Positions 1 through 6,207 of a stretch of DNA of 16,252 nt are shown here, one piece after another. Under the pieces are notes generated by a model. That model had not been told where the DNA came from. It saw nothing but the letters and a program-made list of their open reading frames with translations, and made no database searches. Within the stretch, counting starts at the first letter, position 1; each line of letters opens with the position of its first letter. The DNA comes from JACDDK01 sp041747155 (GTDB lineage Bacteria; Actinomycetota; Rubrobacteria; Rubrobacterales; Rubrobacteraceae). Made by a program: the position numbers and the translations under genes. The stretch spans positions 1-16,252 of the forward strand of contig JBGTFQ010000141.1 of NCBI GenBank assembly GCA_041747155.1, written 5' to 3'.

Positions 1-792
1 GTCGAAGGTGACTGCCTTGCCGATCAGGACTGTGGGAGGCGCGGATTCGTCGCGGGCGTGCCAATACTCCATCACGATGAACCGCGGCTCGTTGCTGGCG
101 CTCCGGCCAACGGTCGCGAGTCCCGTGAGTCCCTCCGCTTCTATGCCCGCTCGATCTAGAACCGTAATGTCCATACCGTGCTCGGTGGCTATGTCGCGGG
201 CTTTGTTCGCCAGGTATTCAGGGGTTGCGATATTCGATGGCTCGTTTGCGAGATCCCGCGCGAGCACAGCTGCTCTGGCCGTTCGCTCACCAAGATGAAC
301 CCCGCCTTCGACATCCTCGGCATCTTCGGAATCTTCGAAGATGATGGTGAACGTCTCTAGGTCTTCAGTCTCTCGACCGTTGGTCCGGTATCGATCAAAG
401 CGGTACAAGCCAAGAATCGCACCCTCCGAGACGGTTTGGGAACTGTCTATCATGTTGCCAGCATCGACGAGGGGAAGCGACACCGCAGCGGACTCGACCT
501 CCAGCGATCTCGCCTTACGAGTAATTGTGGCCGCGACCCGGCGCAGCTTCTCCGGAGTCAACGAGCCGCGCTCGCCGAGACCAACCAGCATCAGGCGCTT
601 GGCGGGTATCTTGCCTCCGGTGTACATCATTACTGAGGTGCCGGACTTTCCCTTGAAGTCACCGCCCGATGTCGCTTCTTCGGTGACGCTGGACAATTCC
701 TGCGCGGGAGCTTCGTCTTGGTAGACACCCACCGCGAGTAGCGGAGTCTCTACCTGATCTAGCGCCGACGATTGAGTCTGGATCCCAAGCAC
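1..792 (-). CDS. pepA: Leucyl aminopeptidase (peptidase family M17), N-terminal part, cut by the window edge
   Basis: Cytosolic metallo-aminopeptidase that removes N-terminal residues from peptides during protein turnover. The minus-strand frame is open from base 792 to base 1, giving 264 codons of a protein usually near 500 residues, so the C-terminal half lies outside. What is seen: the N-terminal domain typical of M17, then A-R-D-L-A-N-E-P-S-N at the linker, and the last residues I-G-K-A-V-T-F-D, the start of the metal-binding GK(G/A)xTFD(S/T)GG motif with the catalytic lysine. The start is taken as GTG at 792 because AGGAG at 800-804 lies 7 bases before it; a TTG at 798 in the same frame would be too close to that site. 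The gene is divergent from the glycosyltransferase pair. Identification is firm; the start is somewhat less so. Confidence 0.9.
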   Translation of the reverse strand, partial: MLGIQTQSSALDQVETPLLAVGVYQDEAPAQELSSVTEEATSGGDFKGKSGTSVMMYTGGKIPAKRLMLVGLGERGSLTPEKLRRVAATITRKARSLEVESAAVSLPLVDAGNMIDSSQTVSEGAILGLYRFDRYRTNGRETEDLETFTIIFEDSEDAEDVEGGVHLGERTARAAVLARDLANEPSNIATPEYLANKARDIATEHGMDITVLDRAGIEAEGLTGLATVGRSASNEPRFIVMEYWHARDESAPPTVLIGKAVTFD

Positions 793-866
793 TAACAATC
801 TCCTATCTAAGATGGCCCAAGCCGATTTTCGCGCAAACGATACACTGCGCCGACAGAACGTCTCAA

Positions 867-872
867 ATTATA
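867..872 (-). promoter_or_regulatory. Possible -10 box (TATAAT) for pepA
   Basis: On the minus strand these bases read TATAAT, a perfect -10 hexamer, about 75 bases before the pepA start. No convincing -35 hexamer was found at the usual spacing, so this rests on the -10 alone. The 233-base region 793-1025 otherwise holds only a small A-rich inverted repeat (CTAG-AAAA-CTAG) and the putative promoter of the divergent gene. Confidence 0.3.
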
Positions 873-1013
873 TACAGAGCACAATGCCAACTCGTGCCAC
901 AGTCTAATGGTTAATCTCCCCACTTATCCTAGAAAACTAGAGATCTCGTTCGTATCCCGAACCAGAGGATGCTCTTGGCGGGTGGAGATACAGTTTCATG
1001 GAGTTGGACTTGA

Positions 1014-1019
1014 GATACT
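1014..1019 (+). promoter_or_regulatory. Possible -10 box (GATACT) placing transcription start at the ATG
   Basis: GATACT is followed by six bases and then the ATG at 1026. A start of transcription seven bases downstream of a -10 would fall on the A of this ATG, giving a leaderless mRNA, which fits the absence of any ribosome binding site before this gene. No clear -35 is visible. Confidence 0.3.
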
Positions 1020-1025
1020 TACCGC

Positions 1026-1694
1026 ATGAAGCTATCTGTCATCATACCGACGCTGAACGAAGCAGAGAATCTGGATAAGCTACTCGAACGACTTGCTGAT
1101 TCGCCTGGGATATTCGAGGTCGTGGTAGCAGATGGTGGTTCGACGGATGGGACTCGCGATCTCTGTGGAACCGCGACTTTGGTACTTTCGGAACCTGGGC
1201 GAGGGATGCAGTTGCGAGCCGGAGCCAGTGCAGCTACAGGTGATGTTTTGTTGTTCCTGCACGCTGATGTGATGCCGCCGAGGGACCTTGCGACCCAGAT
1301 CTACTCGGCGCTCGATACTGGTTTTGTCGGGGGGAATTTTCGATTGAAGTATCCGGAGGGCGGGTTTCTCGGACGTTGGTTGGAGTCACTCGCGCCACTG
1401 TACCGGCGAATGGGAAGATACTACGGGGATTCTGGAATCTTCGTCCGGCGTGATGTCTATGAGGCGTGTGGTGGATTTCCGCACGTCCCGATCATGGAGG
1501 ACATTATCTTCGTAGAGCGTATGGAACAAACAGGACACACCGCCTACCTCCCAGGCCCGATGGAGAGTTCCATCCGACGTTTCAAAGGCCGCGCTATCCG
1601 CACGATCCTCCTCTGGGGCGTTATGCAGCTTCTCTTCGCGCTTGGCGTTAGTCCCTGGCGATTGGCGAAGCTCTACCGGGCGCACAAGCGTTGA
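1026..1694 (+). CDS. Family 2 glycosyltransferase, TIGR04283-like
   Basis: A 222-residue GT-A fold glycosyltransferase; substrate unknown. It opens with the family 2 signature (residues 3-13, VIIPTLNE), then D-G-G-S-T-D-G-T at 36-43 for nucleotide-sugar binding, an acidic metal site H-A-D-V at 79-82 in place of DxD, G-D-S-G-I-F at 134-139, and M-E-D-I at 157-160 carrying the probable catalytic base. The C-terminal section (about 190-208) is hydrophobic and basic and may touch the membrane. No Shine-Dalgarno precedes the ATG; a -10-like GATACT six bases upstream suggests leaderless translation. The stop overlaps the start of the next gene, so the two are translated together. In the family, TIGR04283 and TIGR04282 proteins commonly occur as neighbours or fusions, which supports the call. 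Confidence 0.85.
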   Translation: MKLSVIIPTLNEAENLDKLLERLADSPGIFEVVVADGGSTDGTRDLCGTATLVLSEPGRGMQLRAGASAATGDVLLFLHADVMPPRDLATQIYSALDTGFVGGNFRLKYPEGGFLGRWLESLAPLYRRMGRYYGDSGIFVRRDVYEACGGFPHVPIMEDIIFVERMEQTGHTAYLPGPMESSIRRFKGRAIRTILLWGVMQLLFALGVSPWRLAKLYRAHKR

Positions 1695-2338
1695 ACGCTC
1701 GAATCGTCGTCCTGGCGAAAGCTCCCATACCCGGCACAACCAAAACTCGCCTGCGTTTACCGCCCGAGTCGGCGGCGCGGTTGCAGGAAGCCTTGATCCC
1801 CGATGCCGTAAACAAGGCTAAAGAGATAGCTCCCGTCACCGTAGCCGGAACTCCCGCCGACGGTCTCGATCTGATAGCTCCGCTAATTCCTGACAACGTA
1901 GAGATCATCGCGCAAGTCGAAGGAGATCTTGGAGCGAGAATGTTCAGCGCAGCCCATCATCTCTTCGATGAAGTGCTCTCGCCCGTGATAATCCTCGGGA
2001 CCGACGCGCCGACATTGCCGCCAAGCTATATCAAAGATGCTCTTCTCGCGCTACGAAGCCACGATGTTTCGTTAATACCCAGCGAAGATGGTGGTTATGT
2101 CTTGATCGGTTTACAGAAGCCTCACGAAGCCGTTTTCAAGAACATCGACTGGTCCACCGAAAAAGTCCAGCGGCAGACGCTTGAAAGAGCTAGGAGTTCC
2201 GGCCTCACGGTCTTTGAGACGGCTCCTTGGTACGACGTGGACGAGCCCGAAGATTTAGAACGTTTAGCGCGGGATCTTATGTCGGATCCCACGCTCGCGC
2301 CGCGGACGGCTACTGTTCTGCGGAGTCTGCGGACATGA
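1691..2338 (+). CDS. DUF2064 / TIGR04282 glycosyltransferase-like protein
   Basis: A 215-residue protein of the DUF2064 group, related to nucleotidyl and glycosyl transferases (GT-A fold); the reaction is not established. Visible motifs are the N-terminal V-L-A-K-A-P-I-P-G-T-T-K-T-R-L (residues 7-21), G-T-D-A-P-T-L near 98, D-G-G-Y-V-L-I-G-L near 132, and D-V-D-E-P-E-D-L near the C-terminus, all hallmarks of the family. The start is TTG at 1691, whose TTGA overlaps the TGA of the upstream glycosyltransferase by four bases, a coupling arrangement. The pair probably acts in one glycosylation step of a cell-surface or secondary-metabolite product. A hairpin follows directly, but its T-tract faces the opposite strand. 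Confidence 0.85.
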   Translation: MNARIVVLAKAPIPGTTKTRLRLPPESAARLQEALIPDAVNKAKEIAPVTVAGTPADGLDLIAPLIPDNVEIIAQVEGDLGARMFSAAHHLFDEVLSPVIILGTDAPTLPPSYIKDALLALRSHDVSLIPSEDGGYVLIGLQKPHEAVFKNIDWSTEKVQRQTLERARSSGLTVFETAPWYDVDEPEDLERLARDLMSDPTLAPRTATVLRSLRT

Positions 2339-2367
2339 AAAAGGAGCGCGGCTTGTAGCCACGCTCC
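2338..2367 (-). terminator. Rho-independent terminator of glnA
   Basis: Read on the minus strand there is a 10-bp stem (arms 2358-2367 and 2343-2352, with one G-U pair) around a 5-base loop, followed by five T residues (2338-2342). It lies 26 bases past the glnA stop. On the plus strand the same hairpin has a C-A mismatch and no T-tract, so it mainly serves glnA. Confidence 0.85.
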
Positions 2368-2392
2368 GGGTAACAACTGTGCGGGTCGCAGA

Positions 2393-3715
2393 CTAGAGGA
2401 TCGGGAGGAACTTCTCGATCTCGTAGGGTGTGACCTGCATCCGGTACTCCTCGAACTCTTCGCGCTTGAGCTGGAGCAGACGGGTGTAGGTGTGCTCTCC
2501 GAGTGCCTTGTGGAGCAACTCGGAGTTCTCGGCTTCCTTGATGGCTTCGCCGAGGTCCGCCGGGAGACTCTCAATGCCCATTTTCTCGCGCTCATCGGGT
2601 GTGAGGTTGTACAGGTTACGCTCCATCGGCTCGGGAAGCTCGTAGCCCTTCTCGATACCTTCGAGGCCCGCGTGCAGCAGAGCGGCCATGCACAGGTAGA
2701 TGTTGGCGGACGGGTCCGGGCAACGAAGCTCCATGCGCGTGGCTTTCTCCTGGCCCGGATGGAAACCCGGAACCCGGACGAGCGCGGAGCGGTTGCGGCG
2801 GCTCCAGGCGATGTAGACCGGAGCCTCGTAGCCGGGAACGAGCCGCTTATACGAGTTCACGTTCTGGGCGAAGATGATCGAAAGTTCCCGCGCGTGCCGG
2901 AGCTGACCCGCGATAAACGCCTGGGCTTCAGCGGAGAGATAGTACTCGTTATCCGCGTCGAAGAAAGCGTTTTTGTCGCCGGTGAAGAGGCTCTGGTGCG
3001 TGTGCATACCCGAGCCATTCTGGTTCATCAGAGGCTTGGGCATAAACGTCGCGTAGACCCCGTGGCGAGTGGCGATCTCCTTGACGACCGTCTTGTAGGT
3101 CATCACCTTATCGGCCATCCTCATAGCCTCGTCGAACCTCAGGTCGATCTCATGCTGCGAGATGCCCACCTCGTGGTGCGAGTACTCTACCCGGATGTCC
3201 AACTGCTGCAATGACTGAACGGTCTCGCGCCGAAGGGCGGTCGCCGCGTCCAGGGTTGTCAGGTCGAAGTAGCCACCGTAGTCCAGTGGTTCGGTCCCGG
3301 CGGAATCCTTGAAGTAGAAGAATTCGAGCTCCGGGCCGACGTTGAACGTGTCGAAACCCATTTCGTTGGCCCGTTCGAGGGCGCGGCGCAAGATATGCCG
3401 GGGGTCTCCGACATAAGGGTCGCCATCCGTGGTCTGAACGTCGCAGATCATGCTTGCCGTTGGAGCGTCTTGGGGGCTCCACGGAATTACTTTGAAAGTC
3501 GAGGTGTCGGGCATGGCGATCATGTCGGACTCTTCGATGTCCTGGTAGCCCGTGATCGAAGACCCGTCGAAGCCCGCTCCACCGTCGAGCGCGTCCTCCA
3601 ACTCCTCCGCTGTAATGGCGAAACTCTTGAGCGTCCCCAGGATGTCGGTAAACCACATCCGGATGAACTGCACGTTCTGATCCTTCACCTGCTTTAGTAC
3701 ATCGTCGCGGCTCAT
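2393..3715 (-). CDS. glnA: Glutamine synthetase type I (GSI-alpha-like)
   Basis: Condenses glutamate, ammonium and ATP to glutamine; cytoplasmic dodecamer. The 440 residues match the roughly 444 of GSI-alpha enzymes. Seen in order: beta-grasp domain with G-F-D-G-S-S-I (48-54), G-P-E-L-E-F-F (127-133) with metal-binding Glu, S-H-H-E-V-G-I-S-Q-H-E-I (179-190), the N-G-S-G-M-H-T-H ammonium/ATP segment (233-240), N-S-Y-K-R-L-V-P-G-Y (287-296), and R-C-P-D-P-S-A-N (331-338). There is no adenylylation loop of the GSI-beta type. The position equal to Bacillus Arg62 (F-V-R-I-E-E-S-D-M) is Asp59 here (Y-Q-D-I-E-E-S-D-M). ATG at 3715 gives the family's usual N-terminus, but the AAGGAGG at about 3731-3737 better suits an in-frame TTG at 3724, so the protein may be three residues longer. 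Its terminator lies just downstream, so it is probably a single-gene unit. Confidence 0.95.
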   Translation of the reverse strand: MSRDDVLKQVKDQNVQFIRMWFTDILGTLKSFAITAEELEDALDGGAGFDGSSITGYQDIEESDMIAMPDTSTFKVIPWSPQDAPTASMICDVQTTDGDPYVGDPRHILRRALERANEMGFDTFNVGPELEFFYFKDSAGTEPLDYGGYFDLTTLDAATALRRETVQSLQQLDIRVEYSHHEVGISQHEIDLRFDEAMRMADKVMTYKTVVKEIATRHGVYATFMPKPLMNQNGSGMHTHQSLFTGDKNAFFDADNEYYLSAEAQAFIAGQLRHARELSIIFAQNVNSYKRLVPGYEAPVYIAWSRRNRSALVRVPGFHPGQEKATRMELRCPDPSANIYLCMAALLHAGLEGIEKGYELPEPMERNLYNLTPDEREKMGIESLPADLGEAIKEAENSELLHKALGEHTYTRLLQLKREEFEEYRMQVTPYEIEKFLPIL

Positions 3716-3754
3716 ACCAGCCAACACTGCCTCCTTCTCTCTAGAAGAATATTT

Positions 3755-3769
3755 CCGCCACAAAGGCGG
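3755..3769 (-). other. Small hairpin in the glnA leader
   Basis: CCGCC and GGCGG arms (5 bp) flank a 5-base loop, about 18 bases before the glnA Shine-Dalgarno. It would sit in the mRNA leader and could affect translation or stability. No function can be shown. Confidence 0.3.
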
Positions 3770-3813
3770 AGAACTCAACAACACGAGCCATCATAGTGAC
3801 ACTACTCAGACCT

Positions 3814-3833
3814 TTATACGGCCCTGTGTATAA
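3814..3833. promoter_or_regulatory. Inverted repeat TTATAC-N8-GTATAA, possible operator at the glnA promoter
   Basis: Perfect 6-base arms separated by 8 bases, about 100 bases before glnA. The left arm overlaps a minus-strand TATAAA that could be the glnA -10, so a dimeric regulator bound here would block or assist transcription. It does not match the TnrA/GlnR box (TGTNAN7TNACA). No regulator gene is in the window. Confidence 0.35.
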
Positions 3834-3957
3834 GTCAGGCACGCATAATTCACGCTATTGTTGGCCGAATGTACAAGAAAGGGTGATGTGAGTGGCTATG
3901 CTGCTGCCAAGACCCAGCTTACATCATCGAAGGTGGATAGAGAAGCGCGAGTCGCGG

Positions 3958-3963
3958 TAGAAT
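3958..3963 (+). promoter_or_regulatory. Possible -10 box (TAGAAT) upstream of the membrane-protein gene
   Basis: TAGAAT is followed by seven bases and then an ATG at 3971 that opens a 14-codon frame. Transcription would begin at about that ATG. The -35 is not clear (a TGGATA lies 18 bases upstream). Confidence 0.35.
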
Positions 3964-3970
3964 CCAAAAG

Positions 3971-4015
3971 ATGACAAGCGAAGAACAACCATTGCCGGTC
4001 TTCAGACCGGCGTAA
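3971..4015 (+). CDS. Possible 14-residue leader peptide (leaderless)
   Basis: A short frame M-T-S-E-E-Q-P-L-P-V-F-R-P-A ending in TAA, starting seven bases after a -10-like TAGAAT and with no ribosome binding site, so it would be translated only as a leaderless message. The strong hairpin at 3994-4011 lies inside its last codons, and it ends 14 bases before the ATG of the membrane protein. Ribosome movement through the hairpin could affect the next gene. It could equally be chance; there is no repeated regulatory codon to suggest attenuation by an amino acid. Confidence 0.3.
   Translation: MTSEEQPLPVFRPA
3994..4011 (+). other. Strong hairpin just before the membrane-protein gene
   Basis: GCCGGTC and GACCGGC pair perfectly (7 bp) around TTCA. 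It is followed by GTAACGCAA rather than T residues, so it is not a standard terminator. It lies 10 bases before the GGGGGAG ribosome site of the gene at 4030 and may shape its translation or mRNA stability. Confidence 0.5.
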
Positions 4016-4029
4016 CGCAAGGGGGAGAG

Positions 4030-4917
4030 ATGACGGAGAGGCCGGAAGATACCTCCGGGGATCGCCGCAGGACAGGTCCACTGGCGGGCGACGACGATGA
4101 GACCCGCGTTGAGACACCGACCAACGATGATGAGTCAACGCGCCACATGCCATCTCAACAGCCAGCCGGACGCACGGACGCCTCAGATTCACCCGAGGAT
4201 GGAGGTGGGGAACGCCGCTCTCGCAGGAACCTTCGACGGGCAAAACCCGCGAACGCGGACAGCGACGACGCCGCCGAGACTCGCATAGCCCCGGCACCGA
4301 CGTCTGCGTCGCAAGGGACGACGCGAAGTGCGGTATCCGGCGACACGCAGGAGGGCGCGTACGCTCGCGGGTACTTCGAGGCTGCCGAGGAGCGCGAGGA
4401 GCGTCTACGTGACATCTACGGCGGCGTAGATTGGTTGGCTAGTTTCCTGGGCTTTATCTTTGTCGCGGTGGCCGGAGCCATCTTCGCCGGGATAGCCAGC
4501 CTCGTGCTCGTGCCGCTTGGTTTCTCGTTGGACATAGTTAGTGTCGAGGGAGTCGCCGGTATCACGACGCTAGTCATTCTTGGAATTCTGGTCTTTTTCT
4601 CTTACCTCTTCGGTGGTTACGTCGCCGGACGCCTCTCTCGCTTCGACGGTGGCCGCAATGGCGCGATGACTGTGGTGTGGGGAACTGTGGTCGGTGCGTT
4701 AGTGCTAGCCGTCTTCGGTATCCTGCCTGGTGCGCTGTTTCAGACGGTGCGGGATTTCCTGGCCGAGAACGTCACGCCGGTTATCGTGGGCCTTCTGGAA
4801 GCCGGGTTGATCGGGCTGGCGATAGTCGCTGGAGCCATCATAGTAGCCGTACTCGGTGGCATCGCTGGTGGTCGCCTAGGAAGCCGCTTCCACACTGAGA
4901 TCGACCGTACCACCTGA
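4030..4917 (+). CDS. Four-helix membrane protein with long disordered N-terminal region
   Basis: A 295-residue protein of unknown function. Residues 1 to about 110 are hydrophilic, rich in Asp, Glu, Arg, Ser, Thr and Pro, and look disordered. A short charged helix (113-128, E-E-R-E-E-R) precedes four hydrophobic segments at about 134-163, 174-200, 211-235 and 252-280. Small-residue patterns (G-G-Y-V-A-G-R at 195-201 and G-G-I-A-G-G-R-L-G at 276-284) repeat at the ends of helices 2 and 4, suggesting the membrane part arose by duplication of a two-helix unit. GGGGGAG at 4021-4027 supports the ATG. The head is presumably cytoplasmic given its charge. It lies 66 bases before the topoisomerase gene; no functional link is evident. 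Confidence 0.8.
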   Translation: MTERPEDTSGDRRRTGPLAGDDDETRVETPTNDDESTRHMPSQQPAGRTDASDSPEDGGGERRSRRNLRRAKPANADSDDAAETRIAPAPTSASQGTTRSAVSGDTQEGAYARGYFEAAEEREERLRDIYGGVDWLASFLGFIFVAVAGAIFAGIASLVLVPLGFSLDIVSVEGVAGITTLVILGILVFFSYLFGGYVAGRLSRFDGGRNGAMTVVWGTVVGALVLAVFGILPGALFQTVRDFLAENVTPVIVGLLEAGLIGLAIVAGAIIVAVLGGIAGGRLGSRFHTEIDRTT

Positions 4918-4971
4918 GATCCCACATTACAGATTGTGTTCGTCTTCGCGTCGCTGATCTAGAACGCGCAA

Positions 4972-4977
4972 GATAAT
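4972..4977 (+). promoter_or_regulatory. Possible -10 box (GATAAT) giving a leaderless topoisomerase mRNA
   Basis: GATAAT is followed by six bases and the GTG at 4984, the same geometry as at 1014-1026. No ribosome binding site lies before this GTG, which agrees with leaderless translation. A -35 box is not recognisable. Confidence 0.4.
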
Positions 4978-4983
4978 CCGACC

Positions 4984-6027
4984 GTGAGCAAGCACGTACT
5001 CTTTAAAACGGGAATACTCCGAATCGGCTCGAAGGAGCAAGGTTTCTCCTACCGCTACCCGGACTCTGGAGGCACCGTGCGCGAACAGCGGGTTCTGGAT
5101 CGCATCGACGCGCTGAAGATACCGCCTGCTTGGCGCGACGCTCGCATAGCTCGGGGTCCGTCCGCGAAAGTCCAGGCCGTTGGCTACGACTCCGCCGACC
5201 GTTTGCAGTACCTCTACAGCGCGAAGTATCGAGAGCGGAAAGAACGTGAAAAGTACGAGCGTGTCCTGCGCTTCGCCGACGCGCTGCCGTTGATGCGGAA
5301 GACTACCAGCGAGCACCTGCAGCACGAGAAGCTCGACAGGGAGAGAGTCCTCGCAACGATGACCCGCTTGATAAACGCGGCCTATTTTCGGGTGGGCGAC
5401 GAGCGTTACGCTCGACAGAATAAGACTTACGGTATAGCAACTTTGCGGCGAAAGCATCTAAAGGTGGATGGCGACACCATGACCTTCGAGTACCAGGGGA
5501 AGTGGGGGCAGGCCCAGCGCAAGGTGGTCACGGACCCGCTGCTGCGCGAGGTTGTCGAGGAGTGTGTTGCGTTGCCGGGGTATGAGATCTTCAAATACGT
5601 CGATGAAAGTGGCGACGTGCGGGATGTCAAGAGCCGCGACCTGAACGAATATATAAAAGAAGTCATGGGAGCGGAGTTCACGCCAAAAGACTTTCGTACC
5701 TGGGCCGGAACCCTGATCGCCGCTCTCAAACTAGCCGAATACGGTCCCGCCACCGAGGGTAAGGACTCCGGAAAGAATGTGCTGCGGGCCGTTGACGCAG
5801 TCGCCGAGAGGCTTGGGAATACACGCGATATAGCTAGATCCTCGTACATCAGTCCGAGGGTTCTGGACCATTACGGGGAAGGTTACGTGGTAGCCTACAA
5901 CGGAGAGCATATAGAAGAGGTCATCGCCGCCGAGCAGGGCGACCTTACGGAAGGTGAGAAGGCTCTCCTCGAACTGCTCAAGAAGAAGCTCCGCCGCGAG
6001 ATAGAAAAATCTCATGAGGCCGCGTAG
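4984..6027 (+). CDS. DNA topoisomerase IB (poxvirus/bacterial type)
   Basis: Relaxes supercoiled DNA through a 3'-phosphotyrosine intermediate, without ATP. The 347 residues match bacterial TopIB. The N-terminal DNA-clamp domain (about 1-100, including I-P-P-A-W at 46-50) is followed by the catalytic domain. Expected active-site residues are all visible: Arg155 (T-L-R-R-K-H), Lys173 (Q-G-K-W), Arg238 (D-F-R-T-W-A-G-T), Asn279 in L-G-N-T where vaccinia has histidine and bacterial enzymes usually have Asn, and nucleophile Tyr288 (S-S-Y-I-S-P). The C-terminus (323-347) is a charged helix. GTG at 4984 is preferred because a -10-like hexamer lies six bases before it. A small basic protein gene follows 26 bases downstream with its own ribosome site, probably on the same mRNA. 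Confidence 0.92.
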   Translation: MSKHVLFKTGILRIGSKEQGFSYRYPDSGGTVREQRVLDRIDALKIPPAWRDARIARGPSAKVQAVGYDSADRLQYLYSAKYRERKEREKYERVLRFADALPLMRKTTSEHLQHEKLDRERVLATMTRLINAAYFRVGDERYARQNKTYGIATLRRKHLKVDGDTMTFEYQGKWGQAQRKVVTDPLLREVVEECVALPGYEIFKYVDESGDVRDVKSRDLNEYIKEVMGAEFTPKDFRTWAGTLIAALKLAEYGPATEGKDSGKNVLRAVDAVAERLGNTRDIARSSYISPRVLDHYGEGYVVAYNGEHIEEVIAAEQGDLTEGEKALLELLKKKLRREIEKSHEAA

Positions 6028-6053
6028 CCGAACACGAACCAGGAGGAACCTGC

Positions 6054-6185
6054 ATGAAGAAAGCTATCGCTCTAAAGCTGCTGAAAAGCCCGACCGCCCG
6101 CAAAACGGTCGTCAAAGCCCTGAAGAACAAGAAAGTACGAAGCGTGGTCACCAAACAAGTCGCCCGCCGAGTCCTGGGCAAATAA
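6054..6185 (+). CDS. Small, very basic 43-residue protein
   Basis: ATG to TAA, 43 codons, with a near-perfect ribosome site (AGGAGG at 6040-6045, eight bases before the ATG). The sequence begins M-K-K-A-I-A-L-K-L-L-K and ends R-R-V-L-G-K. About 15 of 43 residues are Lys or Arg and none are acidic, with Val, Ala and Leu spaced so that amphipathic helices are likely. This points to nucleic-acid binding or membrane association. It follows topoisomerase IB by 26 bases, so a DNA-binding partner role is possible but unproven. It is convergent with the gene ending at 6208. Function not recognised; the strong ribosome site and clean composition make it a probable real gene. Confidence 0.65.
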   Translation: MKKAIALKLLKSPTARKTVVKALKNKKVRSVVTKQVARRVLGK

Positions 6186-6207
6186 CCGTTCACCCCGGAG
6201 GAATTTC

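Noticed and set aside
8..724. Plus-strand frames in the first 0.7 kb
   Set aside because: They lie opposite pepA, whose minus-strand translation matches a known family.
2492..3214. Long plus-strand frame of 240 codons
   Set aside because: Antisense shadow of glnA, without a ribosome site or family character.
3994..4011. Hairpin taken as a terminator
   Set aside because: No T-tract follows on either side, and it lies within a likely transcribed leader.
3896..4297. Minus-strand frame of 133 codons before and across the membrane-protein gene
   Set aside because: Arg, Ser and Cys-rich composition of a shadow frame; overlaps a well-supported gene on the other strand.
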